Assembly (NCBI GenBank): GCA_024449915.1
Contig: JAMZAV010000777.1
Span: 1 to 64,000 of the forward strand
From: Sweltsa coloradensis
Taxonomy: Eukaryota > Arthropoda > Insecta > Plecoptera > Chloroperlidae
DNA length: 64,000 nucleotides
Direction: 5' to 3'
A model generated the notes under the pieces. The model saw nothing but the letters and a program-made list of their open reading frames with translations, was not told the origin of the DNA and ran no database searches. Below, piece by piece: positions 10,723 to 22,484 of the stretch. The translations under genes and the position numbers were made by a program. How positions within the stretch are numbered: the first letter of the stretch is position 1; each line of letters opens with the position of its first letter.

Positions 10723-13700
10723 AGGGCTAATAAGATAACGTAATCAGTCTAGACAAATAACTCTTTTTTCGTATTGTCCGCGAGGGTACACATCACTTCT
10801 ACCCGGAGTGACCATCTTCAGCTGATTCTTATATACTAGCTTGTAAGAATTGCATACCGAGTTTTTTGTATAAGGGAATGTTCTAGGGCTGTAGTATTAA
10901 ATGAAATAAATTAATTCGTTATTTTTAAGTGTAACCACTCCAGGCACATCTGCCACTGTGAGACAAGTAAAACCTTCGGATACAAGTTGCAGTCAGGATA
11001 TGCCTGGTGGTTGGATTAGAGCACATGGCCCTTAGAATCAGTCTCAAGCACGATAGGTTGCTCTGTCGTATTAATTTAGACATTTCACTGGGTCATAGCT
11101 TATGCTATGTTAAAGTCAAAGAGAATATGCATGTGTAAACTAATATTATATTATTTATTAATTAGTGATCTATTTTTATTTTTATTATTTACTACAATTC
11201 AGAAATAAAAAAAGTCCGCCCCAACCGGGAATCGAACCACGGATCTCCCGCATTCCAGACAGGCGTCTTAACAATTTTAAATTTAAATTTAACTTAATTT
11301 TTTTATTTGGAAATTTTTAAAGAAATGGTTTTGTGCCTAAAGATTTTCAAATATTCAATTGATACACTATTCACATAGATTGAAAATTTACAGGTAGCCC
11401 CGTATTGTTCATTAGCCCTTCGCAGGGGTGTAGGTTGGGGGAAGGGAAACGGGGTCCGTTTATGCGTGAGGGAAAGGGACCCCTCTTTTGGGCAGCATAA
11501 CGATTGTATGTCAATAAAATAATTACATTACGTTTATTCTAAATTTTTTAAGAGAATATTATTCTGATTTTTAAATATTGCTCTCTGCAATACCCTCGCA
11601 CACAAATTTTGTTATTTTTCTAGGTATACACATTTATTGATTAATGGTGTCGGCAATATGATGATCAAAATACAAAAAATTAAACATTTTAACTGAGTGG
11701 ATAGACTTCTAATTAATAGAAATTATTATTTATTATTTACAATTTATGCAAAGTTACTGTTAAGATTGCGTGTAAAAATAAGAAAAACTCTTTGAGTGAC
11801 ATTTGTACCTCAAAAATTTAATCAATTTATCTGAAAAGTGTGGTTTGAATTTTGAATGATTGAATCAACAAGTTTTTGTTTCTACCTGTTGCACTGTCAT
11901 TGCATGTGAAGGTTACATTGTAGAAGAGTTGCCTTGACAATGTTTGCAGTGCACCATAACGGAATGTGTTACGCGCCAGAGAGCCATAATATGCGATGTT
12001 TGTTCCTTCCAAAAGAAAATATGGAGAGAACTCAAATATTCCAAATTGATAACAATTTACACGAGCTGGTGCAGTGAGTGGTGTAAATATCATGCACACG
12101 ACATGACACTTGTCATCCTAGGCCGTCATGTCATGTCAGGATGACATTACGCGTTTGGAAAGTTTGCTTTGGCCTAAAAGAAAATCACTCTAGTGTAACA
12201 GTGTTGTCTAACTGTGCTTCACAAATTACGGTGTACACTGCTCGACATATGGGCAGCAAGAGTACAGCTTGTTGTTATATAGTATAGTAATAACTAAAGG
12301 TTTGCCGTTGTCTATACGTTCACATTAATGGTCATCGTTCACTGATCAGGTCTTGACATTATTAGCATTGCTCTACGTAGAAACTGACGCATTTCCCACT
12401 TTTACCCTTCATCTCCCACCCCCCCCCCCCATCGTAAAAGCGTAATGTTGATTAGTTTATGATCTTTAGTGATGCAATATTCGAAATTCAAGTAAGAGCC
12501 TGGGTAGCGTAGTTCGAAAAGTACGAGCATAACATAGTAATAACTTATTCCCATTCAACCAAATAAATTTTACAACATTTTTATTCAATTTCAAATATTG
12601 TATTCTGTTTTTAAACGACATTGCATTTCATGTTACAAAATATGTACCGTGGTGACAAGTCATTTAACACAATGCTGCGTGTAGCTCTCCATCTATTGCT
12701 TTACGGCGTCTAATTACTGGACCTCTAGATAGTTATTAACACTGGTGTGCATTGGCCTAACAACTCAGTACAGAACGGGGTTCCTCTTCGCCTGGGGCAG
12801 ACTGATTAGTTCATGGCGTAGAGATGTTGAAGTCCTGCTAGACTCAAGTAATAGATACGATTTCTACCTGAATAGGATAAAAAAACGCTCCATTATTTAA
12901 GCCAGGTCGCGAAAACTTTTTGTGCTGATTTCTGTATTGTTCATCAAACAGAGAATGTTTTAGATAATCACTGTCGATAAATTATAATAATGAACGAACG
13001 ATAATCATTGATTATAGAACACTCAAATTTTTAAAATAGTGTAAAAAATAGATACAAATTGTTTAACCATTTCGTCAATATAACGATAGTTTAATAAAGG
13101 TTATAGTGTCGGAATCGAAGAGCCCTACTTAGATACTATATTTTACTCATAAGTGACTCGCATTGAAAAGATTAAAGAATGAACTGTTAATATGTTAGGA
13201 CCTACCTTTTTTTTTAGGTAGTAGCTCAGTCTGACACGTTCAATACTATACCTGTGATAGTAATACTGCATAAAATCATTATTTTAAGTATGATGATTAC
13301 CTATTTTCGTGTTTGATAAGTTCCATGAAGCTATTAACAATCGAGTACTTGTATTGTATTTTATTGTTTAAATATTGCTAGAATTATTTCAATTTTTGTA
13401 TTCGATTAGATAAAAGTAATTTATAATTATATTATATTATATAAATGGTATAGGACCCACTGAGAATTGAAGGAAGTGTTCTCTTATGATAAAGTCATGA
13501 GTAAAATATTATAATCATGATTGGAATCATTCTTGAATGAATATAGAAATGGTAGATTATAGTTGATGAGGGATATCGGATGATAGGAAATGTGTAAAAA
13601 TAATCCCTCAAGAGAAAGAGAGAGAGAATATTTAGGTGAATCCCACTTTACATACATATTGTTCTTTCAGGGCTCAGTCACTACAATCTTTAGCATAGGT

Positions 13701-13775
13701 AGCCGAAGCTACGCAAACAAATATTGTTGGCACGAAGCGACACACACATAATCATTATCGTGCGTTAAAATATCT
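10723..13775. other. AT-rich stretch with no gene
   Basis: It contains a poly-C run (about 12418-12430), a small inverted repeat (GTCATCCT near 12113 and AGGATGAC near 12138) and a tRNA-like remnant listed separately. A 90-codon frame at 11827-12099 (-) shows no family signature. Nothing else is visible. Confidence 0.45.
11214..11273 (-). repeat. tRNA-derived remnant (SINE-like)
   Basis: On the minus strand the sequence reads GGTTCGATTCCCGGTTGGGG followed by CGGA and a T run. That is a clean box B, a tRNA-like 3' half and a pol III-type terminator. The 5' half with box A is not recognisable. The T run suggests a retroposed tRNA-derived sequence rather than a working tRNA. Confidence 0.45.
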
Positions 13776-13945
13776 CTTTGGTGGAGGTGCCGAGTACATT
13801 TAAAGAAGGTTAGCCTCGCCTCTCTGACCCCAATGTCCTAAAACCTTCTGTTCATCCTTTTGTTTGAAGGGAAATGTCATGGGGGTAGTGTTTTTATCGT
13901 ATAGACGTGACACAGTCACAGACATAAGGACGGACATAAAAGAGA
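13776..13945 (+). repeat. Short repeat, family F copy 1
   Basis: It starts with TTTGGTGGAGGTGCCGAGTA and continues with a GAAGGGAAATGTCATGGGG block and a GACGTGACACAGTCACAGAC block. The same order of blocks, diverged, occurs at 31431-31590. The opening motif is also the core of the tandem arrays at 47-49 kb. Non-coding. Confidence 0.5.
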
Positions 13946-14014
13946 TGCTTAGAGGGTAGCTTCATTTCCTAATCGACCGCTCTATAATGAATATTCCTTA
14001 CAACGTTGAATAAA

Positions 14015-14546
14015 CTCGGAAGCTTCGCAAACGCTTTTTCAGGCGCGTTGTTGGATGAGCGTTATTGCTGCATTGAGCTGCCATGTGTTATACAGATTTT
14101 CTGTTGTTCTGTGAAAAAACATACCTACTATCGTCGAAGAAATATTTTTTTTTTTTTTTTTAATAAAAGCAAAAAAAAAATCGTAAAATTGCAGATTTTC
14201 ATGAGAAATAATTTTTCGATTGCGCTCAAATTTCACACAAATATATTAATTTATAAAATTAAGGTTCTTTGCAAAAATCATTATAATCGAATAAAGCATA
14301 AAGCAATTTTTTAAAAGTCGAAAAATGTTGTAAAATTGCGATTTTCATGAGAAATAATTTTTTGATTGCGCTCAAAAACGTGGCACTTCTAAGTTCAGAG
14401 ATTTCGAAGGATCATCGCAATTGGAGTATCGGTTTAGCCGGAATAGTTGGTTAACAGATCACACAAAAAATATCACAATAAACATTCGGATTTTTTCTCC
14501 AGTGTAACAGAATGGAATCTTCGCTTCGCTCGCTACGCTCATCCAA
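14015..14546 (-). mobile_element. Helentron-like family B, copy B1
   Basis: On the minus strand the element begins TTGGATGAGCGTAGCGAGCG, passes through GATTCCATT and an AAATTTCATGAG-like body, and ends with a damaged terminal module (GCGCGTTG and AAACGCTTTTTC, with the CTAG lost). AAAATTGCGATTTTCATGAG appears twice, showing an internal duplication as in family A. AT-rich and non-coding. Confidence 0.7.
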
Positions 14547-14708
14547 TTAAGAGTGACCTTCATCCTTCCTTCGAGCCCTCTCTATTTGGACTCAAAACCC
14601 AAGTGCAAAGTAGAAGCTTCAGGTTGTCCGACGTTCCTATTCTAAAATACATTTAGCTTGGTTTAATAGTCCGTGATTACGAAACACCCTCATCATGTCC
14701 GTGTCCCA

Positions 14709-14736
14709 TGACGTCATGACACACACACACACACAC
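14709..14736. promoter_or_regulatory. Perfect CRE-type palindrome next to an AC dinucleotide run
   Basis: TGACGTCA at 14709-14716 is the full palindromic cAMP-response/ATF site. It is followed by (AC)n at 14719-14736. No gene is visible nearby, so it may be chance. Confidence 0.2.
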
Positions 14737-15054
14737 TCTACTTGCGAATCTCGCTAAATAAATTTAGCCATTGGTCAACATGAACTGCCGATTTCAATAC
14801 AGTCACGAGGCTCTCGTGAATAATGACTCGAGCTACAGCCGTAAGTGGTGCCTATTGTAATACAAGTCCGCATATTATTTGGTTATCTGGATCATATCCC
14901 TCCAGCGCGGTAATTACATACTACACCACAACACTGTGCGTTATCTATACTAACTCATCTTACAAGGGAGCGAGTGGCCCCTTTCACACATATGTCAACA
15001 CTGTTTACGAAAAATATCAGCGCACAATGGTTTAGAAAACCAATATATTACTCC

Positions 15055-15345
15055 CAAACGTTTCGAAAACTAGGTTTACCGTTTTCACTAGTCTTACAAG
15101 TGAGATTGAGTCACGTATTGCTAGAATGGTCACAAGAAGACACACTCACAATACAACCAAGTGATTTGGTTTTAGCGCAATGCTGAAATATGCTATGGGT
15201 CACTAATTATTGTAATTTTCTATGTATGATTTTTGTTTATATTTGTTTATTTTTATAATGCTGTTGTTGTTTTATTGAATTTTTTTAACCATCCCTTGAA
15301 AATAGAAACCTAGTTTTCCGAAACGTTTATAGTAAATTTATTGAG
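15055..15345 (+). repeat. Family G retroelement 3' fragment (relative of the 60.5-kb palindrome)
   Basis: Positions 15120-15164 read ARMVTRRHTHNTTK and a stop, against ARMVTRSHTHNATK and a stop at 60.6 kb. The reading frame and stop are conserved between diverged copies, which suggests an old coding end. The shared 3' tail follows (TGCTGTTGTTGTTTTATTGA, CCCTTGAAAAT, CGAAACGTTT). A shorter reverse copy of the CGAAACGTTT block lies at about 15055-15085. Which retroelement this is I cannot say. Confidence 0.5.
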
Positions 15346-15762
15346 TTTTATAAACATTGTGCATGATATTTTCCGTAAAGCTAGTGTTAACATTAAATCA
15401 TTAACAAAACATATATACATATATATTAAGACACGTTTTTGTAGGGTATAGACCAAGTACATATTATAATAATTGAAATAAAGAACACATTTTGACGTTT
15501 CATGGAGATTGCACACTTGTATACATAAAGCTGTAGGGTAATATGCCATCACTTTTCTGCCCAACGTCTAGTGTGTCACGCCACGATAAGAGCAAAACAT
15601 GGCCTGCGATTGCCATGAGTTGTTTGTTGTTGACTCTGCCCTTCCACAAGATGTATAGAAAATGTTTTTGGATCCGGTGCTGAGAGGGAATTTTCTAGCT
15701 AAAATCCTGTTCAAGAATCACCCTCATAGTACAGGCTAGTCTCGATGAATCCCAATAAAAAC

Positions 15763-16695
15763 GGCAAAAAAATAGAGGAAGGTTTCACTTGGCAAAAATG
15801 TTTAAAGGTCAAAGAAAAAGCGATACACAGAAGGGAGCCAACGAAAAATGTCCCTTAGGATTCAAAATGGCGGCAATGAATGGAATAGGCCTATTATTTT
15901 CCTATTTTTAGTGTAAAAAAGACGGTAAATAATGTTAGGAGGTGCTACATGGCAAAAAAAAAATATTCTTGAGATGTTAAAAATGGTATACAATGGGGGA
16001 GCCATAAAAAATTACCCCTATGATTGATCAAAATGGCCGCCATTTTTGAAAAATATGTATTAATTTACTTTTTGGAATATAAACATACTGAAAATAATGA
16101 TTAAAAGATGCACTTAGCACTAGGCTCTTATTAAGATTATAGAAAAAGTTTACAGAGGGGGGCCAAGAACAATACCTATTACATTCACAAATGGCGGCCA
16201 TGAAATGACAAGTGTAAACAATTATCATTCTAATTTTTAATGTAAAAGGCGGAAAAATAATGATAGGAATGTGTCATATGAGAAAACATTCTTCGAGATA
16301 GTCAAAGAAGGTGCTTTACAGAGGGGGAGGCAAGCAAAATACCTACGACCAAAGTGGCCGCCACGATATTAAAATTGACGCCCCCCTCCATACCTTTAGT
16401 CTAACAATTTTGATGTGTACAGACGGTAAATAATGAAGGAAGTGCACTTGGCAAAAAATACTCTCAAGATATTGAGTATGGTTAACAGTGGGGGATCCAA
16501 GAAAAAAATCTAATTAACGATTCAAAAATGGTCGCCATGATTGAAAATGTGGTAATTGTTTCCTATTAGAATGTGAAAGACGGCAAATGATAAAAATGGG
16601 CCACTTGGCAAAACATTTTCAAGATGTTGTATATAGTTACAGTGGGGGAGCAAGAAAAAATCTCCCTACAATTCAATAATAGGCCGCCCTGATGA
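15763..16695 (+). repeat. Left outer arm: six tandem units of about 160 bp
   Basis: Each unit contains GACGGTAAATAATG, then CACTTGGCAAAA, TTACAGTGGGGGAGCCAAG, then ATTCAAAATGGCGGCCATG. The GGCGGCC-type landmark sits near 15871, 16031, 16193, 16352, 16527 and 16680, giving spacings of roughly 153-175. Units are clearly diverged. The same array occurs in reverse orientation at 18362-19280, so the two form the outer arms of a 3.5-kb inverted repeat. Confidence 0.85.
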
Positions 16696-16791
16696 AAAAG
16701 TATATTGTTTCCAATTTCCTATGATTTTTTTTTTTTGTAAAATTCCTTGATGATGTTCAGTTGGCAGTTGGAACATAGCAATGTACTAGGA

Positions 16792-17208
16792 AAAACCGGA
16801 TCTTTGCTTATGAGCATGTGTGATGATGCATCATTTCTATCACGCAGCACATGGAAAAGCTCTCTGCAGAAGTCCCATATCTCCGGCACAGTCTAGCTCC
16901 ATTTTGGATGCCATAACTCCCACAATTCAAGAACCATCCCCATTCTTTAGGTGTTGAAGAAATTGGCGTTTTAAAAGTATTCGCACTTCCCCAAAGATGT
17001 CCTCCTGATTAGCAGCACGCTGAATGAGAAGCTGCAGTGCGTCTGAGTGAGAGGAAGGCTGCAACACTTTGTCCTCGATGTGAAAAGGATTTTCCTTGCT
17101 AATTGACTTTTCCTACACATCCGTGTGTGCGTCGTACAAAGAAACAACATAACGTCTAAGACGTCTTGAGTGGTTTTTGAAACGTTCTGCAACGGACAGA
17201 AATTTCAT
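16792..17208 (-). pseudogene. Broken copy of a cysteine-rich protein family, left arm
   Basis: On the minus strand this is homologous at DNA level to 17553-17985 on the plus strand. Frames give SVAERFKNHSRRL-like sequence, then SDALQLLIQRAANQEDIFGE, then EWGWFL. From memory, a run such as LPPTSDAL, then a RA-x-x-Q helix, EWGW and a Cys-rich tail marks an uncharacterised metazoan family often found in repeated copies. Several frameshifts and a missing Cys-rich end make it a pseudogene. It keeps the GGGG in the EWGW codons that the right arm has lost. Confidence 0.5.
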
Positions 17209-17552
17209 GAAAAGCTGGTGTGACAATTATCGAAAGCTTTTCCATACGGTCCAGCATTTTCATTGCCCTTTTGGGAGAGGAGGATACGGTGATCCATCAC
17301 GTGACAATGATGCGGCCACAGCCTCTTCAGGAAGAATCACATGAAATACCAGCAATTGGCGCCTCAGCATTGTTGAGATGAACCGATAAGAAACACGTGG
17401 TCACACTTCCCCCCTGCAAAAATCAAACTGTGTTACCAGCATGATTTGCGAGAATGGAATACAAACTCTTGCTTGTTTGTGGCATTGTGAAGAAAGGTCT
17501 TCATTTCCAAGTAATGGTGAATTAACAAGAACAAAAACAAGTACAAACAAGA
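17209..17552. other. Spacer between the inverted pseudogene arms
   Basis: About 345 bases lie between the two arms. They are less AT-rich than the surroundings. The minus-strand reading may continue the upstream part of the left copy, since no stop-rich composition stands out, but I see no motif. A frame at 17401-17637 (-) is mostly antisense to the right copy. Confidence 0.3.
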
Positions 17553-18050
17553 ATGAAATTCCTGTCCGTTGCAGAACGTTTCCAAAACACTCAAGACGGC
17601 TTAGAACATTATGTTGTTCTTTTAGTACGACGCACAACGGATGTAGGAAAAGTCAAGAAGCCCCTCAAGGAAAATCCTTTTTACATCGAAAAGAACAAAA
17701 GTGTTGACAGTCTTCCTCCTACTCAAGACGCACTCCCAGCTTCACATTCAGTAGTGCTGCTTATCAAGGAGGGACATCTTTGGGAAGTGCTGATACTTTT
17801 TACGCCAATTTCTTCATCACCTAAAGAATGGGATGGTTCTTGAATGGTGGAGTTTGCATCACAAATGGACTAGACTGCAGGAGATATGGGACTTATGCAG
17901 AGAGCTTGTCAAGTGCTCGTGTAAGAAAGAATGCAAAAACTACAATATATCACACGATGCTCATGCAAAGATGGCCGGCTTTCCCTGTGCATTGTATGTC
18001 CAACATGCCGATGAACGCTGCCAAACACAGGTAAACCAGTGCTAGAAAGT
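17553..18050 (+). pseudogene. Broken copy of the same cysteine-rich protein family, right arm
   Basis: From ATG 17553 the frame reads MKFLSVAERFQNTQDGLEHY, and later SLPPTQDAL, GHLWEV and SPKEWDGS before a stop. One base is missing relative to the left arm; past it, the frame of 17833 gives LEWWSLHHKWTRLQEIWDLC and then ELVKCSCKKECKN, FPCALYVQHADERC. The KCxCKxxC pattern plus spaced Cys suggests a metal-binding tail. Family recognition is from memory and function is unknown. The paired inverted arrangement suggests cargo or remains of a transposable element. Confidence 0.55.
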
Positions 18051-18361
18051 TATCATAGACTTTTAAAAGTTAAGGATAAATATAGAAATCATCTTTTATT
18101 CTGGATGGTTATTATCTCGTTACAGCTATATTCAGCACTCTATATATATTATTTTCTAATAATTCAGTATTCCTGAGGATGAAGGAATATATTATAAAAC
18201 AACTCAATTCAAAAATTAGTAAACAAAGAAGTAAGGAAGAGTGCTCCACGTCCACGTCATTAGAAATCTATTCGTAGGCCCTACATGTTTTGTTTCACTA
18301 TAATATAGTACGTTAAAATTTAATTTAAATGTGATCATAGCAATATAGGAAAACATATACA
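18051..18361. other. AT-rich junction between pseudogene and right array
   Basis: These 310 bases have no clear counterpart in the left arm, so the right half of the inverted repeat is longer here. I see no feature. Confidence 0.4.
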
Positions 18362-19280
18362 TTTTTCAATCATGGCGGCCATTTTGAATTGTAGGGAGAT
18401 TTTTCTTGGCTCCCCCACTGTAAACTAATATAAACAATCTGAAAATGTTTGGCCAAGGTGGCCATTTTTATCATTTGCCGTTTCTGTTTACATTCGAAAT
18501 AGGAAAACATACACATTATAAAATCATGGCGACATTTGAAAATCGTAAGTGAAAATTTTCTTGGCTCCACCACTTAAAAACCATACACAACATCTTCAGA
18601 GTAATTTTGCCAATTGGACACCTTTCTATCATTATTGACCGTACTGTTAACATCCGAAATGGATACTAAATAAGTTACGCAATTGTAATTCGTGGCGGCC
18701 ATTTGGATTGTTAAGGGGCTGTTGATTGCTCCCTCTGTAAATCTTTCATTTACATCTAAAAAAACGTTTTGCCAATGGACACCTTCCTAGCATTATTTGC
18801 CGTCTTTTACATTAAAATCAGAAGATAATTGGATACACCTTCCCATTCATGGCGCCATTTGAATTGTAAGAGCCCGTCTTGTTCTTGGCATCCCCCTCTG
18901 TAAACTTTTTCCTATAATCCTAGAAGAGCCTGTGCTAAGTGGCACCTTTTTAGCATTATTTTCAGTATGTTTATATTCCAAAAATTAAATAATACATATT
19001 TTTCAACAGGTGGCGGCCATTTTGAATCGTAAGGGTCATTTTTTATGGTCTCCCCCACTGTAAACCATTTTTAACATCTTAGAAATATTTTTTGCCATGT
19101 AGCACCTTTCTAACATTATTTACCGTCTTTTTTCACTCAAAAGTAAATATAGGCCTATCGTATTCAGCCGCCATTTTGAATCCTAAGGGGACATTTTTTC
19201 GTGGCTCCCCTTCTGTTATCGCTTTTCTTTGACCTTATGAACATTTTTGCACAAGGAAACCTCCTAATATTTTTTGCGTT
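18362..19280 (-). repeat. Right outer arm: six inverted tandem units of about 160 bp
   Basis: It is the reverse complement of the 15763-16695 array. Landmarks of CATGGCGGCCATTTTG type occur near 18370, 18525, 18690, 18850, 19012 and 19165, followed by CTCCCCCACTGTAAAC and CATTATTTGCCGT. Unit number and order mirror the left arm. The outermost parts also match (CAAAGAAAAGCGATA at both far ends). Confidence 0.85.
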
Positions 19281-20283
19281 TGATTTGTGAACAACCCAGA
19301 ACTATCAATACTTAAACATTTTTACCCTCTTTAAAACCTCCCACAAAACCATAAAAATTGGATCTACTTCAATCCATCTAAACGGTTTGTATAACAGAAT
19401 TAACAAAATGACTGTATAAATAAAGAATTCAGCAAATTGGTAAAATAAAATATTTGGCACAACTATAACACATTGTTTTATTTCGGATTTAAAAAAACAA
19501 TTTACGTACTTGAAAGTATTTCAAGATTATTATGGAATTAGAATATATGCCACAGGCAGGAATGGAAAATATCTGTTATAAAGCAAATAATGAACCCAAA
19601 CTAGTTCCGTAGCTTTGAGCTGAATACTCGACCTTATCACGTTCAACTTGTTTGCATGGACATTGAAAGAAGCAAATAAAAATGTAAAGAGACGAACCGA
19701 AAATAAAGAAAGTTGTTAAGAGACTATATTTTGTGCTATGTGCCTTCGGGTGAATGCAAATGCCCACAATTTCAACACGTTGAAGAATGATTAGCTTGAA
19801 ATATAGTTGGCGGAATATTGTATGTAACCAGTTATAAAACTTGAAAGTAATTTTTAATGGATTATATTAAATTAATAGTGCACTCCAAATAAATATGCGC
19901 CAATTACCAATGTCCCACCAACGTTTGCATTCAATTTGTATTCGCTGTTCTAGAAAGCGCATTGGGATGGCTCAAATATTTTCTCTATGTGTTTTAAACT
20001 TTTACATTTATTTATTGATGCACATTACATTGCAATAGTTTGAAACGTTAACTCTTTTTCTTAATTTGTATTCATTGATTAAAAGCTTATTCATATTTTT
20101 AATTTATGTTTTGCCATGATGAAAAAACAGAATAAATAAAATATAAAACGCCCATTTACGTGTTTTTCTTTTTCATTTAATATCGGTTGTATAAGAAAAA
20201 GAACACAATGCAATTATTCAGAGTGACACGGGTTCCCATGGTCACTTTCTAATACTATCGAATATTGAAGAGCGTGTAGAAAA
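19281..20283. other. AT-rich stretch, nothing recognisable
   Basis: No open frame above 63 codons and no visible repeat. Confidence 0.45.
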
Positions 20284-20559
20284 CAGGGTGCGTGATTTAT
20301 GATTTATTTTATTTAAACTTGATTTAAATAAGATTTTTATTGATTTAAATCAACTATATCAGTTGGTGAGCAGATCAAATACTTTCACATGCGTTTCAGA
20401 ATTAAACATTTCCTAATGAAAAACTTTGCACAAAGTCAGTTAAAACTCTTGTGTTTGTAGCTCCAAATGAAGAAACTTGATTAAAATCAATTATTTTTAA
20501 TAAATAAATAATTTGATTTTCATCTGTTTTAGATCAATGATTTAAATCAAAACACCCTG
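20284..20559. mobile_element. hAT-like MITE, 276 bp
   Basis: The left end is CAGGGTGCGTGATTTATGAT and the right end, reverse-complemented, is CAGGGTGTTTTGATTTAAAT. CAGGG termini are typical of hAT elements. The flanking octamers GTAGAAAA and GTACGACA agree at five of eight bases, as expected for an eroded 8-bp duplication. The interior is made of GATTTAAATCA-like AT-rich sequence with no coding capacity. Confidence 0.7.
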
Positions 20560-22059
20560 GTACGACATATAACAAAGTTATAAGAAGAAACAAATTTGAA
20601 AAGATTTATAGTACATACAACTTTGTACTATACGGTGAGTGATCTACTTGCGTAAAGTTTGTAAATAGTTTGAAACGGGTTTTCGTGTTTTTGTCAAAAA
20701 ATACTAAATGTAATATTACTAATGTACGCACAGTCAATCTGGGAAGGCCTGCATTCCGACAAAAATCAATACACTTAAGGGATTGAATATTATGTGTAGA
20801 CAAAATATAAAAAAATAGTTTTATAATAAATATAGAGAAGAAACACAAATGTGATTAAGTTCGAAAAATCGCAGTAGCAAAACAAACGTTTCTCCGTTTA
20901 GTCCGGCGAGACTGGCGGATGATAGCTTATAATCACAAATATGATAATACTGAGGTAGGGGCGTATTTTTCTAGTGCAACATGCAAGACGCCCAGGCCCC
21001 GTCCTATCACAATGCATAATACACAAGTTATATCGTATAAAGATAATAGTATAGTAGGTTTACAGCGCGGTGTCTGTTTAGCGCTTTATTGAGATATTGT
21101 TCACGACCAGTTACTAAGTGGGTTTGCCTTGCAGCCGCTTTCACTTGCGTGATTAGCCTGTCATTATTGGCCATGTAAATATGGCAATATAATAAGTGCC
21201 ATTCTCACTTTACAAAAGTAGTATCCATTTGTAACATCAAATGTGTTAAATCTTCGTAAAATCAACCGAAATATATATGTGTTTAATTTTTCCTGCAATT
21301 ATTATTGACTCGATTGATAAGCATACAAACAATCAAAGATCGCTTTGTGTTCCAAATTTCAATTTCAAAAATTTCAAACAGCTATATCGCCATCATAGAA
21401 ATGTTCGCTAGATCCAAAAATATGCATATTAACGATTTTTTCCTCTTTCAGATTTTACTTATGAATTACTCTCTACATGACACACGTATGTTTATGTTGA
21501 TGTGATATTCAGGAAACCTTTTAAATGTCTATCGAATAACTTGTCACGCCTTAAAGTGCAATCGAAAACGTCCCTCAAATTCGCACATTTACGTAGTTAT
21601 TTGCTCGTGATTTTTTGTGTCGTTAAATATCTTGTTTCTATCAATTCTCTCATCAACAATATTAATCCCATATTAATAATGGCAAATCAAAACAGAAAAA
21701 TTGATAAATATATCAAATATGCTCATCCATCAACGCACCTGTAATATTCTAGAAGCCCTAGTAATAGACATTGTTTGTTAACAGAACGATAAGTTACACT
21801 CTAAACAAATCAAAGCAACTCGTCGAGAGTGTTAACAAAAAGTTCGCAAAGTTTCGATTACTCCCTGATTTGCTGTTTCCTGATTTTGGCAAACCTCATA
21901 TTCGTTTGAGTAAGATCGTTTAATAAATCATGTTTGTTATTTTTGATGATTTTATTCTTTCTTGTTCTTTCTTTTCTTTTCTTTCTCCCCCCCCCCCACC
22001 CCTTTATATTTTTGGTTCATTAATTACCTTCCATTTAATATACTCTTTTGGAATTTGTA
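20560..22059. other. AT-rich stretch with a possible Helentron-like end
   Basis: GCTCATCCATCAACGC at 21721-21736 is identical to the inner part of the family A 3' terminus, and CTAG follows at 21750-21753, but the hairpin's second half is gone. The preceding 400 bases are AT-rich and do not align clearly with family A. A C-rich run lies near 21986-22002. No gene. Confidence 0.35.
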
Positions 22060-22098
22060 ACCAATATTATTATTATTAATAATATACAATAATAATAA

Positions 22099-22135
<37 letters not shown>

Positions 22136-22137
22136 TC
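22060..22137. repeat. TAA/ATA microsatellite
   Basis: Interrupted (TAA)n/(ATT)n over about 75 bases, ending at the left side of a small inverted-repeat element. Confidence 0.9.
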
Positions 22138-22162
22138 TTCAAAATTTTAAGGCTTTCGCGGC

Positions 22163-22372
22163 CCGGTAAATAATTAACACAATTATTGGTCGGGACATTT
22201 CGCGCGTCGAATTCTGCTTTAACGCCTTGTCTGGGCTTTTATTTTTGTAATGTTTAGAATTAATATCTTGTTTTTCTGAGGATAGCCCACCACAGTTGGG
22301 CTGAAACGTTCAAAAGCAATTAAAGCAGATTCGACGCGGCGAAACTGTTCCCGACAAAATTGTGTTAATTAA
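22163..22372. repeat. Small inverted-repeat element between TAA microsatellites
   Basis: The left arm holds TAATTAACACAATTATTGG, TCGGGACA and CGTCGAATTCTGCTTTAA. The right arm carries the reverse complement, ending CAAAATTGTGTTAATTAATA. Arms are about 55 bases with a few mismatches. The centre contains a hammerhead-like core listed separately. Both flanks are (TAA)n, consistent with insertion into, or seeding of, a microsatellite. Confidence 0.6.
22276..22310 (+). ncRNA. Hammerhead ribozyme-like core (probable retroelement relic)
   Basis: CTGAGGA at 22276-22282 fits the CUGANGA core. AGCCCA (22284-22289) can pair fully with TGGGCT (22297-22302) across a 7-nt loop to form stem II, and GAAA follows at 22303-22306, then CGTT. 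Upstream AACG near 22221 could pair with CGTT as stem III, but the expected U at the cleavage site is C. An extra T at 22283 is also non-canonical. Such cores are known from Penelope-like elements. Probably inactive. Confidence 0.35.
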
Positions 22373-22403
22373 TAATAATAATTAATAATAATAATAATAA
22401 TAA

Positions 22404-22475
<72 letters not shown>

Positions 22476-22484
22476 TAATAATAA
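22373..22484. repeat. ATA/TAA microsatellite
   Basis: Nearly pure (AAT)n over about 110 bases, with a few interruptions. Confidence 0.95.

Noticed and set aside
15295..15345. Hammerhead core in the family G tail (CGAAACG preceded by a short hairpin)
   Set aside because: CTTGAAAA stands where CUGANGA would be needed, so the core is missing; only the 22.28-kb site keeps the motif.
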